Shown here: piece by piece, positions 1 through 9,205 of the stretch
How positions within the stretch are numbered: position 1 is the first letter of the stretch
Layout: every line of letters begins with the position of its first letter
NCBI RefSeq assembly: GCF_009184865.1
Contig: NZ_CP045096.1
Span: 8,742,001 to 8,806,000 of the forward strand
DNA: 64,000 nucleotides
Reading direction: 5' to 3'
DNA from: Streptomyces phaeolivaceus
GTDB taxonomy: Bacteria; Actinomycetota; Actinomycetes; Streptomycetales; Streptomycetaceae
Notes under the pieces: model-generated
Seen by the model: only the letters and a program-made list of their open reading frames with translations
What the model was told of the DNA's origin: nothing
The model's database searches: none
Program-made: the position numbers and the translations under genes

Positions 1-1
1 C

Positions 2-262
2 TGCGTCCTCGCCGCCGCGCCCTGGCTCCGGCACGTCCAGATCGAGGACATGCGGCGCGGTGTCCATGAACATCTGCCCCTGGGCGACGGCGAGATCGAC
101 TTCCCGCCCGTGCTGGAAGCCCTGTCCGCCGTCGGCTACCGCGCCCTGACCGTCGTCGAACTGCCCCGCCACTCCCACGCCGGCCCCCACTTCGCCGAAC
201 GGTCCCTCTCCTTCCTGCACCGAGCCACCGGCCGCACGGCCTCTCCCGGGAGCACCCCGTGA
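2..262 (+). CDS. Sugar phosphate isomerase/epimerase-like TIM barrel protein, 3' end only
   Basis: Only the last ~86 codons are in the window; the frame is open to the left edge. The visible part has the C-terminal signature of xylose-isomerase-like TIM barrels: a Q-I-E-D-M strand, then H-L-P-L-G-D-G-E-I-D-F (metal/substrate loop), then a V-V-E-L strand with the terminal metal-binding Glu. Its TGA overlaps the next GTG start (GTGA), so it is translationally coupled to eboA. A TIM-barrel isomerase beside EboA is the usual arrangement in actinobacterial ebo-type clusters. The UbiA-like prenyltransferase and dehydroquinate-synthase-like members would be expected off the left edge. Substrate unknown. 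Confidence 0.8.
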   Translation, partial: CVLAAAPWLRHVQIEDMRRGVHEHLPLGDGEIDFPPVLEALSAVGYRALTVVELPRHSHAGPHFAERSLSFLHRATGRTASPGSTP

Positions 263-921
263 TCCACCACCGCACCCCCACCGACCTGCGCGGCCATCTG
301 AACACCCAGCTGGCGGGCGACGCCCGCGCCTGGCTGGGCCGGGCGCTGGACGAGGCCACCGACCGTCCCGGCCCTCATGGACCCGGGCACCTCCCTGCCT
401 GGGAGCTGCGCCTCGCCGAGGCGGGCCGCCGCTGCGGTACCGAGCACGCCGACGCCGTCCGTGTCCTGATCCTGCACGCGGCCCACGCCGACACCGACGC
501 CCTCACCCGGGTCTACCGCCAGGGCACCGCCGACGAACGCCGGGCCGTCCTGCACGCCCTGCCCCACCTGGTGCCCGGCCCCGACGCGCTGCACCTCGTC
601 GAGGACGCCCTGCGCACCAACGACACCCGTCTGGTCGCCGCCGCCCTCGGCCCGTACGCCGCCCGCCATCTGGCCCCGCACCACTGGCGGCACGCCGTGC
701 TCAAGTGCCTGTTCACCGCGGTGCCCGTCGACGAGATCACCGACCTGACCCGCCGCGCCCCCGGCGACGGCGAACTCGCCCGCATGCTCGGCGACTACGC
801 CGAGGAACGCACCGCCGCGGGCCGTCCCGTACCCGAGGACCTGTACCGCGTCCTGGCCCTGACCGCGTCCCCACCGGCCGACGAGATCGGTATCGACGGC
901 AAGGAGTCCAAGGAGTCCTGA
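259..921 (+). CDS. eboA: EboA domain-containing protein
   Basis: 220 aa starting at a GTG that overlaps the upstream stop. The protein is Ala/Leu/Arg-rich and apparently all helical, with repeated short helices (R-A-V-L-H-A-L-P-H-L type) like HEAT-type repeats. There is no signal peptide and no recognisable catalytic motif. Length, composition and position, directly before a TatD-family hydrolase and EboE, match EboA of ebo clusters. Those clusters are reported to be needed for moving secondary-metabolite precursors to the periplasm (scytonemin monomer in cyanobacteria) and occur in Pseudomonas as edb. The molecular role of EboA itself is unknown. Its stop overlaps the next start by one base (TGATG). 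Confidence 0.82.
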   Translation: MIHHRTPTDLRGHLNTQLAGDARAWLGRALDEATDRPGPHGPGHLPAWELRLAEAGRRCGTEHADAVRVLILHAAHADTDALTRVYRQGTADERRAVLHALPHLVPGPDALHLVEDALRTNDTRLVAAALGPYAARHLAPHHWRHAVLKCLFTAVPVDEITDLTRRAPGDGELARMLGDYAEERTAAGRPVPEDLYRVLALTASPPADEIGIDGKESKES

Positions 922-1769
922 TGCGCATCTTCGATCCCCACATCCATATGACGTCTCGCACCACCGACGACTACGAGGCGATGCGTGACGCGGGTGTCCG
1001 CGCGGTCGTCGAGCCGGCCTTCTGGCTGGGCCAGCCCCGCACCTCGCCCGACTCCTTCATCGACTACTTCGACTCCCTGCTGGGCTGGGAGCCCTTCCGC
1101 GCCGCCCAGTACGGCATCGCCCACCACTGCGCCCTCGCCCTCAACCCCAAGGAGGCGAACGACCCGCGCTGCACGCCCGTCCTCGACCGGTTGCCCCACT
1201 ACCTCCTCAAGGACCGGGTGGTGGCCGTCGGAGAGATCGGCTACGACTCCATGACCCCGGCCGAGGACCACGCCCTCGAACACCAGCTGCAACTGGCCGC
1301 CGACCACGGCCTGCCCGCCCTCGTGCACACCCCGCACCGGGACAAGCTCGCCGGTCTGCGCCGCACCCTCGACGCCGTACGGGCCTCCGCCCTGCCCGTC
1401 GACCGGGTGCTGCTCGACCACCTCAACGAGACCACCGTCGAGGAGGCCAGGGACAGCGGCGCCTGGCTCGGCTTCTCCGTCTATCCCGACACCAAGATGG
1501 ACGAGGAGCGGATGGTCGCCGTCCTCAAGGAGTTCGGCCCGGAGAAGGTGCTCGTCAACTCCGCCGCCGACTGGGGCAGAAGCGACCCCCTCAAGACCCG
1601 CCGGGTCGCCGACGCCCTCCTCGCCGCCGGGTTCGACGAGGACACCGTGGACCTGGTGCTCTGGCGCAACCCCGTCGCCTTCTACGGGCTCGGCGGACGC
1701 CTCGTCCTCGACGCCGCCACCACCGGCCCCACCCACGAGGGCAACAGCATCCTGCGCGGCGGTGAGTGA
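921..1769 (+). CDS. TatD family metal-dependent hydrolase (Ebo cluster)
   Basis: 282 aa from the ATG at 921, one base overlapping eboA. It begins M-R-I-F-D-P-H-I-H-M, the N-terminal H-x-H metal motif of TatD/amidohydrolase barrels. Later come G-E-I-G-Y-D (metal Glu/Asp after strand 4), L-V-H-T-P-H and D-H-L-N-E (His ligands), and N-S-A-A-D-W-G (C-terminal Asp). The ligand set therefore looks complete. Ebo clusters carry a TatD-like member at this position (EboB in cyanobacterial naming). The reaction is unknown; TatD relatives are nucleases or amidohydrolases. The gene sits in a tight operon, with three bases to the next start. Confidence 0.85.
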   Translation: MRIFDPHIHMTSRTTDDYEAMRDAGVRAVVEPAFWLGQPRTSPDSFIDYFDSLLGWEPFRAAQYGIAHHCALALNPKEANDPRCTPVLDRLPHYLLKDRVVAVGEIGYDSMTPAEDHALEHQLQLAADHGLPALVHTPHRDKLAGLRRTLDAVRASALPVDRVLLDHLNETTVEEARDSGAWLGFSVYPDTKMDEERMVAVLKEFGPEKVLVNSAADWGRSDPLKTRRVADALLAAGFDEDTVDLVLWRNPVAFYGLGGRLVLDAATTGPTHEGNSILRGGE

Positions 1770-1772
1770 CCC

Positions 1773-2942
1773 ATGCGCTTCCGCCACCCCGACGGCTCGA
1801 CCGTCCACCTCGCCTACTGCACTAATGTGCACCCGGCCGAGACCCTCGACGGTGTCCTCGCCCAACTCCGCGACCACTGCGCGCCCGTACGCCGCCGCCT
1901 CGGCCGCGACCGCCTCGGCATCGGCCTGTGGCTGGCCAAGGACGCCGCCGCGGCCCTGGTCACCGACCCGTCCGCCCTGCGCGGCCTGCGCACCGAACTC
2001 GACCGGCGCGGCCTGGAGGTCGTCACCCTCAACGGCTTCCCCTATCAGGGCTTCGGCGCCGAAGAGGTCAAGTACCGCGTCTACCAGCCGGACTGGGCCG
2101 ACCCCGAGCGCCTCGACCACACCACCTCCCTCGCCCGTGTCCTCGCCCGGCTCCTCCCGGACGACGTCACCGAGGGCACCATCTCCACCCTGCCGCTGGC
2201 CTGGCGCACCGCCCACGACGACACCCGCGCCGCCCGCGCCCGCACGGCCCTGCGCACCCTCGCCGAACGCCTCGACGCCGTCGCCGAGTTGACCGGCCGC
2301 TCCATCCGCGTCGGCCTGGAACCCGAGCCCGGCTGCACCGTCGAGACCACCGCCGACGCCATCGGCCCGCTCACCGACATCGGCCACGACCGCATCGGCG
2401 TCTGCGTCGACACCTGCCATCTCGCCACCTCCTTCGAAGACCCGCACACCGCCCTGGACGCGCTCACCCGAGCCGGCGTCCCCATCGTCAAATCCCAGCT
2501 CTCGGCCGCCCTGCACGCCGAGCACCCGCACCTCCCCGAGGTCCGCGAAGCCCTCGCCGCCTTCGACGAGCCCCGCTTCCTCCACCAGACCCGCACGTCC
2601 ACCACCGCCGGCCTGCGCGGCACCGACGACCTGGCCGAGGCCCTGGGCGGCGACGCCCTGCCCGACGCCTCACCCTGGCGCGCCCACTTCCACGTCCCGC
2701 TCCACGCGGCCCCCACCGCACCCCTCACCTCCACCCTTCCGGTCCTCCAAGCCGCCCTCACCCGTCTCGTCGGCGGCGCCCACCCCCTCACCCACCACCT
2801 GGAGGTCGAGACCTACACCTGGCAGGCCCTCCCGGCCGAGCTGCGCCCCAGCACCCGCGTCCAGCTCGCCGACGGGATCGCCGCCGAACTCGCCCTCGCC
2901 CGCGACCTGTTGACCGACCTCGGCCTCAAGGAGCTGCCGTGA
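1773..2942 (+). CDS. eboE: Metabolite traffic protein EboE (TIM-barrel)
   Basis: 389 aa. The ATG lies three bases after the TatD-like stop. The opening, with a C-T-N-V-H-P-A-E-T motif, is characteristic of EboE, a xylose-isomerase-like barrel of ebo clusters. Other signatures are T-L-N-G-F-P-Y, G-L-E-P-E-P-G (metal Glu), C-V-D-T-C-H-L (Asp/His) and the end H-L-E-V-E-T-Y-T-W. Established knowledge is limited to its membership in the cluster linked to precursor export; the chemical reaction is unknown. Its TGA overlaps the GTG of the phosphatase-fold gene (GTGA), so coupled translation is likely. Confidence 0.88.
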   Translation: MRFRHPDGSTVHLAYCTNVHPAETLDGVLAQLRDHCAPVRRRLGRDRLGIGLWLAKDAAAALVTDPSALRGLRTELDRRGLEVVTLNGFPYQGFGAEEVKYRVYQPDWADPERLDHTTSLARVLARLLPDDVTEGTISTLPLAWRTAHDDTRAARARTALRTLAERLDAVAELTGRSIRVGLEPEPGCTVETTADAIGPLTDIGHDRIGVCVDTCHLATSFEDPHTALDALTRAGVPIVKSQLSAALHAEHPHLPEVREALAAFDEPRFLHQTRTSTTAGLRGTDDLAEALGGDALPDASPWRAHFHVPLHAAPTAPLTSTLPVLQAALTRLVGGAHPLTHHLEVETYTWQALPAELRPSTRVQLADGIAAELALARDLLTDLGLKELP

Positions 2943-4336
2943 GCCCGCGCCCCGAAGCGGGGCGGCCCACCCCTCTCCTCGTCCTGGACGTCGTCGGCCT
3001 CACCCCCCGTCTCCTGGACCACATGCCCCACCTCAAGGCCCTCGGCCAGTCCGGCTCCCGCGCCCCGCTGGGCACCGTCCTGCCCGCCGTCACCTGCGCC
3101 GCCCAGTCCACGTTCCTGACCGGCACACTCCCCGCCGAGCACGGCATCGTCGGCAACGGCTGGTACTTCCGTGAACTCGGCGACGTCCTGCTGTGGCGCC
3201 AGCACAACGGTCTCGTCGCCGGTGACAAACTCTGGGACGCCGCCCGCCGCGCCCACCCCGGCTACACGGTCGCCAATATCTGCTGGTGGTACGCCATGGG
3301 CGCCGACACCGACATCACCATCACCCCCCGTCCGATCTACTACTCCGACGGCCGCAAGGAACCCGACTGCTACACCCGGCCCCCGGCGCTGCACGACGAA
3401 CTCACCGCGAAACTCGGCACGTTCCCCCTGTTCCACTTCTGGGGACCGGGCGCCGACCTGGTCTCCAGCCGCTGGATCATCGACGCGACCCGCCACATCC
3501 TCCGCACCCGCCGACCCGACCTGGCCCTGTGCTACCTCCCCCATCTCGACTACGACCCGCAGCGCTTCGGCCCCGACGACCCGCGCTCCCTGAAAGCCGC
3601 CGCCGACCTGGACAGGGCCGTGGCGCCCCTGCTCGACGACGCCCGCGCGGAGGGCCGTACCGTCGTCGCGCTCTCCGAGTACGGCATCACCCGCGCCGAG
3701 CGGCCCGTCGACATCAACCGCGCCCTGCGCCGCGCCGGCCTCCTCGACGTACACACCCAGGACGGCATGGAGTACCTGGACCCGATGGCCTCACGTGCCT
3801 TCGCGGTCGCCGATCACCAGATCGCCCATGTGTATGTACGCCGCCCCGAGGACCTGGACGCCACCCGGGAAGCCCTCGCGGATCTGCCCGGGATCGACCA
3901 ACTCCTCGACGACGAGGGCAAGAAGGCCCATCACCTCGACCATCCGCGCTCCGGCGAGTTCGTTGCCGTCGCGGAGCCGGACGCCTGGTTCACGTACTAC
4001 TACTGGCTCGACGACGACCGCGCGCCCGACTTCGCGCGACTGGTCGAGATCCACCGCAAACCCGGCTACGACCCGGTCGAGCTGTTCATGGACCCGCTCG
4101 ACCCGCTGGTGAAGCTCAAGGCGGCCACGGCACTGGCCCGCAAGAAACTCGGCATGCGCTACCGCATGGCGGTCGTGCCGCTGCACCCCTCGCCTATTCG
4201 AGGCAGCCACGGCCGCCTTCCCGCGAGCGACGACGACGGTCCGCTCATCATCTGCTCCACCCCCCGAGCCGTCGGTGACCGTGTGGCGGCCACCGATGTG
4301 AAAGCACTCCTGCTCCGACTTGCCGGTCTCTCCTGA
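2939..4336 (+). CDS. Alkaline phosphatase superfamily / nucleotide pyrophosphatase-like protein (Ebo cluster)
   Basis: 465 aa from the GTG at 2939, which overlaps the eboE stop. The N-terminus L-L-V-L-D-V-V-G-L-T gives the first metal Asp. The P-A-V-T-C-A-A-Q-S-T-F-L-T-G-T segment supplies the Thr nucleophile region of nucleotide pyrophosphatase/phosphodiesterases. Further metal-site motifs are Y-L-P-H-L-D-Y and L-S-E-Y-G-I-T, and a D-H-Q-I-A-H-V-Y motif is also present. No signal peptide or TM segment is evident. A phosphodiesterase/phosphatase of this family is a standard ebo component (EboF-like), presumably acting on a phosphorylated or prenyl-linked intermediate; that substrate is inference. 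Longer upstream frames covering this gene are eboE shadows. Confidence 0.85.
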   Translation: MSPRPEAGRPTPLLVLDVVGLTPRLLDHMPHLKALGQSGSRAPLGTVLPAVTCAAQSTFLTGTLPAEHGIVGNGWYFRELGDVLLWRQHNGLVAGDKLWDAARRAHPGYTVANICWWYAMGADTDITITPRPIYYSDGRKEPDCYTRPPALHDELTAKLGTFPLFHFWGPGADLVSSRWIIDATRHILRTRRPDLALCYLPHLDYDPQRFGPDDPRSLKAAADLDRAVAPLLDDARAEGRTVVALSEYGITRAERPVDINRALRRAGLLDVHTQDGMEYLDPMASRAFAVADHQIAHVYVRRPEDLDATREALADLPGIDQLLDDEGKKAHHLDHPRSGEFVAVAEPDAWFTYYYWLDDDRAPDFARLVEIHRKPGYDPVELFMDPLDPLVKLKAATALARKKLGMRYRMAVVPLHPSPIRGSHGRLPASDDDGPLIICSTPRAVGDRVAATDVKALLLRLAGLS

Positions 4337-4422
4337 CCGGTGCCCAGGACCCACAGGTCCTGACTGGTCACAAGTGAAGCACTCACCACTGACAACGCCC
4401 GCCCACCCGGAGGAGTTCCAGC

Positions 4423-5466
4423 ATGAGCCGCATCCACCAGCCGGATCCCGAACTGACCCACCGCCTCAGCAGACGAGGCATGCTCGGCGTCGCCGCGGGC
4501 GCCACCGTCGCCGCCCTGCTGGGCACGGCCGCCCCCGCCGAGGCCGCCGCGGGCACCGAGTCCGCCGCCGCGGGCAAGGGCCGGGGCCGCCCCGTCCTGC
4601 CGCCCGGCCGCCTCGGCATCCAGCTCTACAGCCTCCGCGACAAGGTCTCCACCCTCGGCTTCGCCCCCGTCTTCGCCGAGTTGGAGAAGTACGGCTACGA
4701 CGAGGTCGAGTTCGCCGGCTACACGCAGGGCTCGGCCGGCCCCATCACCCTCGCCCAGCTGAAGCGACTGGCCCGCGACCACGGGCTCACCCCGATCGGC
4801 AGCCACGTCGGCTACTACGCGAACGACCCCAACGCGTACACCTTCGCCCAGAACCTCACCAAGGTCCTCGACGACGCCCAGGCCCTCGGCCTCAAGCACA
4901 TAGGCACCGCCTCGGGTCCCTTCCGCTACGGCATGACCGTCGACGCGATGAAGCGAGCCGCCCACGAGTTCAACACCTACGGCGCGGCGGCCAGGGCGCG
5001 CGGCATGAAGTTCTACCAGCACAACCACAGCGAGGAGTTCTCCTTCGCCACCGACAACCCCAAGGTCCGCCTCTACGACGTCCTGCTCCGCGAGACCGAC
5101 CCCGACCTGGTCTTCCTGGAGATGGACATCTTCTGGGCGTACGTGGCCCAGTTCCGCTTCTCCAAGCGCCCCGACGGCACCGCCGCACCCTTCGAGCCCC
5201 TCGACTACGTCCTGCGCCGCCCGAACCGCTACCCGCTCTTCCATGTCAAGGACGGCGAGAGCGACCCGTCGAACCCGTTCGGCTACCGCATGACGGACGT
5301 CGGTGACGGTGACATCGACTACCAGAAGTTCATCTCGGCCGTGACCCGGCTGAAGGGCCACCGTCTCGCCCACCACTGGCAGGCCGAGCACGACAACCCC
5401 ACCGAGTCCTTCACCTTCGCCCGCCGCTCCAGCGAGCATCTGCACTCGCTGCGGGAGAAGTGCTGA
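4423..5466 (+). CDS. Tat-exported sugar phosphate isomerase/epimerase-like TIM barrel protein
   Basis: 347 aa with a GGAGG-type RBS about ten bases before the ATG. Residues 15-45 form a twin-arginine signal (S-R-R-G-M-L followed by an Ala/Gly-rich hydrophobic stretch ending A-E-A-A-A), so export of a folded protein by Tat is predicted. The mature part is a xylose-isomerase-like barrel: L-G-I-Q-L-Y-S-L-R-D at the start, E-F-A-G-Y, G-S-H-V-G, Y-Q-H-N-H, F-L-E-M-D-I-F-W and F-H-V-K-D. It lies 86 bases after the ebo operon on the same strand and ends at a strong terminator. It may act on the exported product of the upstream cluster (inference). Confidence 0.87.
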   Translation: MSRIHQPDPELTHRLSRRGMLGVAAGATVAALLGTAAPAEAAAGTESAAAGKGRGRPVLPPGRLGIQLYSLRDKVSTLGFAPVFAELEKYGYDEVEFAGYTQGSAGPITLAQLKRLARDHGLTPIGSHVGYYANDPNAYTFAQNLTKVLDDAQALGLKHIGTASGPFRYGMTVDAMKRAAHEFNTYGAAARARGMKFYQHNHSEEFSFATDNPKVRLYDVLLRETDPDLVFLEMDIFWAYVAQFRFSKRPDGTAAPFEPLDYVLRRPNRYPLFHVKDGESDPSNPFGYRMTDVGDGDIDYQKFISAVTRLKGHRLAHHWQAEHDNPTESFTFARRSSEHLHSLREKC

Positions 5467-5482
5467 CCGAGCCGGACGACAA

Positions 5483-5537
5483 CGGCAGCAGGCGACCGCC
5501 CCGTGGTGCGGGACCACGGGGCGGTCGCCTGCTGCCG
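5483..5537. terminator. Bidirectional terminator hairpin
   Basis: A 25-bp perfect inverted repeat (arms 5483-5507 and 5513-5537, 5-base loop) lies between two convergent genes. It ends 12 bases before the stop of the OxlT-like gene, so it should terminate transcription from both sides. Confidence 0.9.
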
Positions 5538-5549
5538 TACGCCTGGGCG

Positions 5550-6938
5550 TCAGGCCACTTCGTCACCGAGCGGACGGGGGTTGGGAGCGATGCGCCGGGG
5601 GCGGGGCCGCCCCGGCGGGTGCAGGAACGTGGCCACACAGCCCGCGAAGAGGGAGATCGTGCCGGCCAGGACGAACGCGCCGGAGTAGTCCCAGGCGGAG
5701 ACCACGACCGCGCCCATGCCGGAACCGAGCAGACCCGACACCAGCTTCGACGAGTACACCAGGCCGTAGTTGGAGGCGTTGTTGTTCTCACCGAAGTAGT
5801 CCGCGGTCATCGCGGCGAACATCGGGAAGATGGCGCCGCCGCCGAAGCCGGAGATGGACGAGAACAGCAGGAAGAGCGGCAGGTTCCCGATGTTCCCGGA
5901 GAACAGGATGCCGTACTGCGACAGTCCGAGGACGATGCAGACGAAGATCAGGCACTGCTTGCGGCCGTACCGGTCGGAGAGCCAGCCGATGACACCGCGG
6001 CCGGTGCCGTTGACGATCGCCTTCAGGGACATCGCGGTCGCCACGATGCCGCCCGCGAAGCCCGCCTCGTCACCGAAGGGCACCTGGAACGCGATGCCGA
6101 AGATGTTCACACCGGAGGTGCACAGCAGACAGAACCACATGAGGGCCACCCGGCCCGTCCTCCACGCCTCCCTGGGGGTGTACTGGTGCACGGCGGGCGG
6201 GTTCTTCTCCATCGCGCGCCGGGCGCGCGCGTCGGTGGGCTTCTTCAGCGGGTCGACCTCGGCCGGCCACCAGTTCTTCGGCGGGTCCCGGAAGAAGTAG
6301 CCCGCCACCGCCACGACGGAGGCCAGGAAGACACCCACCGCGACGAGCACCCAGCGGAAGTTCGTGAGGTCCATGTAGCCGGTGAAGATGAAGACGAACG
6401 GCACCGAACCGTAGGCGAAACCACCGTTCACGAAGCCGGTCTTGCCGCCCTTGCGCTCCGGGTACCACTTGGCGACCATGTTCACGCAGGTCGCGTAGAC
6501 CATGCCCGCGCCCATGCCGCTGAACATGCCGAAGCCGATGTAGGCGACGATCACATGCGGCGCGAACGCCAGCGAGAGATAGCCGAGCAGGGTGCCGACG
6601 GCGCCGCACATCATCGCCCAGCGCGCCGGGAGCCTGCCGCTCTCCCGCAGCTTGCCGGCGGGGAAGGCCACGGCCGCCTGGAAGAATACCCAGACGCCCA
6701 GCATCCAGAAGATGTGCGCGCTGCTCCAGCTGTGCGCGGTGTGCAGCGTGTCCTCGGCGGACGCGAACGCGTACTCCGCCGAGCTGATGCCCATCATGCC
6801 CACCCACGGCAGGATGACCATCCACTTGCGTTTGCGTCCCATGATGTCCAGGTCGGACTCGCCGATCCGGTACATCCGGCCGTTGGCGTCCGTCACCTCC
6901 CGGTAGGGGACGGGTGTGGAGATGTCAGTTGTTGCCAT
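5550..6938 (-). CDS. MFS transporter, OxlT-like oxalate/formate antiporter
   Basis: 462 aa from the ATG at 6938; an in-frame extension to 7097 has no RBS and is composed of upstream spacer. About 12 hydrophobic segments are visible, with MFS loop motifs such as G-W-L-S-D-R-Y-G-R-K between helices. The context decides the substrate: it is the distal gene of the minus-strand group oxc-frc-acyl-CoA synthetase, the enzymes of oxalate breakdown. Members of the OFA family next to oxc/frc exchange oxalate for formate. It ends at a 25-bp terminator. Transport of another dicarboxylate cannot be excluded. Confidence 0.82.
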   Translation of the reverse strand: MATTDISTPVPYREVTDANGRMYRIGESDLDIMGRKRKWMVILPWVGMMGISSAEYAFASAEDTLHTAHSWSSAHIFWMLGVWVFFQAAVAFPAGKLRESGRLPARWAMMCGAVGTLLGYLSLAFAPHVIVAYIGFGMFSGMGAGMVYATCVNMVAKWYPERKGGKTGFVNGGFAYGSVPFVFIFTGYMDLTNFRWVLVAVGVFLASVVAVAGYFFRDPPKNWWPAEVDPLKKPTDARARRAMEKNPPAVHQYTPREAWRTGRVALMWFCLLCTSGVNIFGIAFQVPFGDEAGFAGGIVATAMSLKAIVNGTGRGVIGWLSDRYGRKQCLIFVCIVLGLSQYGILFSGNIGNLPLFLLFSSISGFGGGAIFPMFAAMTADYFGENNNASNYGLVYSSKLVSGLLGSGMGAVVVSAWDYSGAFVLAGTISLFAGCVATFLHPPGRPRPRRIAPNPRPLGDEVA

Positions 6939-7051
6939 GTCGATCGAACCCTCCGCGTGGAAGAAGTCTGGCCAGCGCCCCCTGTCCGTGCTTCTCTGCG
7001 CCGGGGCCCGCGGTGAGCGGTCGCCGCGGACCCCGTGGTTCGAGCCGTCGC

Positions 7052-9202
7052 TCAGCTCATCGACCGCCCCCCCGACAACCCCGCCGCCCGCGCCCACCGG
7101 TACTTGGCGCCGAGCACCGCCACCGGCTTCTCGGTCGTGTACGGGTACGCCACGACCCCCCGCTCGAAGAGGTACTGGCAGGCCTCCTCCACCTCGACAT
7201 CGCCCGCGAGAGACGCGACCACGGGCTTCTCGATGCCGCGCTCCCGGAACTCGGCCACCACGCGCGCGGTCAGCTCCGCGAAGACCATCGGGGGAGTGAC
7301 GATGGTGTGCCAGTAGCCGAGGACGAGCGCGTGGACGCGCGGGTCCTCCAGGCCCAGCCGGATCGTCGCCTCGTACGTCGACGGCGGCTCGCCCCCGGTG
7401 ATGTCGACCGGGTTGCCGGCGGCCCCGAACGGCGGGATGAACGTCCGGAAGGACGCGTCCAGGTCCGGCGGGATCTCCATCAGGGAGAGCCCGTTGTCCG
7501 TCACCGCGTCCGACAGCAGTACGCCGCTGCCGCCCGCGCCCGTGATGATCACGATGTTGTCGCCCTGGGGAGCCGGAAGCACCGGCAACGCGCGCGCGTA
7601 CTCAAGCATTTCGTTCAGCCCAGGGGCCCTGATGACACCGGCCTGCTTGAGGACGTCCTCGTACACGGCGTCGTCGCCCGCCAGCGCGCCCGTGTGCGAC
7701 CCCGCCGCCTTCGCCCCCGCCGCCGTACGGCCCGCCTTCAGGACCACCACCGGCTTCTTGGGGACGGTCGCCCGCGCGGCCTCCACGAAGGCCCGCCCGT
7801 CCTTGAGGTCCTCCAGGTGCATCGCGATGCACTCGGTGTGCGGGTCCTCGCCGAACCAGGTCAGCAGATCGTCCTCGTCCAGGTCCGACTTGTTGCCGAG
7901 CCCGACGATCGCCGACACACCCGTCCTCGTGGTCCGCGCGAAGCCCAGGATGGCCATCCCGATCCCGCCGGACTGCGAGGTGAGCGCCACCCCGCCCTTG
8001 ACGTCGTACGGCGTGCAGAACGTGGCGCAGAGGTCCTGCCAGGTCGAGTAGTAGCCGTAGATGTTCGGCCCCAGCAGCCGGACGCCGTGCCGTTCGGCGA
8101 TGGCGACGATCTCGTCCTGGAGCGCGTGCTCGCCGGTCTCCGCGAAACCCGACGGGATCAGTACGGCGTTGGGGACGCCCTTGCGGCCCACCTCCTCCAG
8201 CGCCGCGGCCACGAACTTGGCGGGGATCGCGAAGACCGCCACATCCACCTCACCGGGAACGTCCGTGACACTCTTGTACGCCTTGCGGCCCAGGATGTCA
8301 TCGGCCTTGGGGTTCACCGGATGGATCTCCCCGGCGAAACCGCCGTCGATGAGGTTGCGCATCACCGAATTGCCGATCTTGCCCTGCTCGTTGGAGGCCC
8401 CGATCACGGCCACCGACGAGGGCTGCATCAGCCGGCGCATCGAGACGAGGATCTCGTCCCTGGTGTACGTCCGCCGGGGCTTCGGCACCGACTCCGCGAG
8501 GATCACCCGGATGTCCGCCGCGACCGCCCCCTCCGGGGTCGCGATCACCGGGTTGAGGTCCACCTCGGCGATCTCCGGGAAGTCCGCGACGAGTTCGGAG
8601 ACCCGCCGGATCTGCTCGGCGATCGCCCACCGGTCCACGGGAGGCGCCCCGCGCACCCCGCGCAGGATCTCCGCCGCGCGGATCGAGTCCAGCATGGAGA
8701 GCGCCTCGTCCGCGTCGACCGGCGCGAGCCGGAACGTCACGTCCTTGAGGACCTCGACCAGCACCCCGCCGAGCCCGAAGGCGACGACTTTCCCAAACGT
8801 CTGGTCGGTGACCGCCCCGACGATGACCTCCTGCCCCTTCGGCAGCAGCTCCTGCACCTGGACACCCTCGATACGGGCGTCCGGCGCGTACGCCCGCGCG
8901 TTGTCGACGATCGTGTGGAACGCGGCCCGCACATCGGCTGCGCCCTCCACTCCGACGATCACACCGCCCGCGTCGGTCTTGTGGAGGATGTCCGGCGACA
9001 CGATCTTCATCACCACGGGTCCGCCGAAGCGCGCCGCGAACGACACCGCCTCGTCGACGTCCCGCGCCAACTCCTCGCCGGGTACGGCGATCCCGTACGC
9101 GTCGGCGATCACCTTGCCCTCCGGCGCGGTCAGCGCGCTGCGGCCCTCGGCCCGTACGGCGTCGAGGAGTCCACGCACCCTCAGCACCCGGTCTTCGGCC
9201 AT
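7052..9202 (-). CDS. Acetate--CoA ligase family protein (ADP-forming acyl-CoA synthetase)
   Basis: 716 aa from the ATG at 9202; a TTG at 9205 is better spaced from GGAG and is an alternative. Domain order is permuted: an ATP-grasp domain first (roughly residues 10-230, with V-M-K-I-V-S-P-D-I-L-H-K-T-D). A CoA-binding Rossmann domain follows (V-A-V-I-G-A-S from about residue 265), then succinyl-CoA-ligase-like domains. The A-G-S-H-T-G-A-L-A-G loop carries the phospho-His. It makes a CoA thioester from an acid, ATP and CoA. Located between frc and the antiporter, it may generate oxalyl-CoA or prime the CoA cycle of oxalate degradation (inference). It starts three bases after the frc stop. Confidence 0.85.
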   Translation of the reverse strand: MAEDRVLRVRGLLDAVRAEGRSALTAPEGKVIADAYGIAVPGEELARDVDEAVSFAARFGGPVVMKIVSPDILHKTDAGGVIVGVEGAADVRAAFHTIVDNARAYAPDARIEGVQVQELLPKGQEVIVGAVTDQTFGKVVAFGLGGVLVEVLKDVTFRLAPVDADEALSMLDSIRAAEILRGVRGAPPVDRWAIAEQIRRVSELVADFPEIAEVDLNPVIATPEGAVAADIRVILAESVPKPRRTYTRDEILVSMRRLMQPSSVAVIGASNEQGKIGNSVMRNLIDGGFAGEIHPVNPKADDILGRKAYKSVTDVPGEVDVAVFAIPAKFVAAALEEVGRKGVPNAVLIPSGFAETGEHALQDEIVAIAERHGVRLLGPNIYGYYSTWQDLCATFCTPYDVKGGVALTSQSGGIGMAILGFARTTRTGVSAIVGLGNKSDLDEDDLLTWFGEDPHTECIAMHLEDLKDGRAFVEAARATVPKKPVVVLKAGRTAAGAKAAGSHTGALAGDDAVYEDVLKQAGVIRAPGLNEMLEYARALPVLPAPQGDNIVIITGAGGSGVLLSDAVTDNGLSLMEIPPDLDASFRTFIPPFGAAGNPVDITGGEPPSTYEATIRLGLEDPRVHALVLGYWHTIVTPPMVFAELTARVVAEFRERGIEKPVVASLAGDVEVEEACQYLFERGVVAYPYTTEKPVAVLGAKYRWARAAGLSGGRSMS

Positions 9203-9205
9203 CAA

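Noticed and set aside
795..2585. 596-codon minus-strand frame opposite the TatD-like and EboE genes
   Set aside because: Gly/Val/Glu-rich antisense shadow of GC-rich coding DNA; the plus-strand genes have clear domains and coupling.
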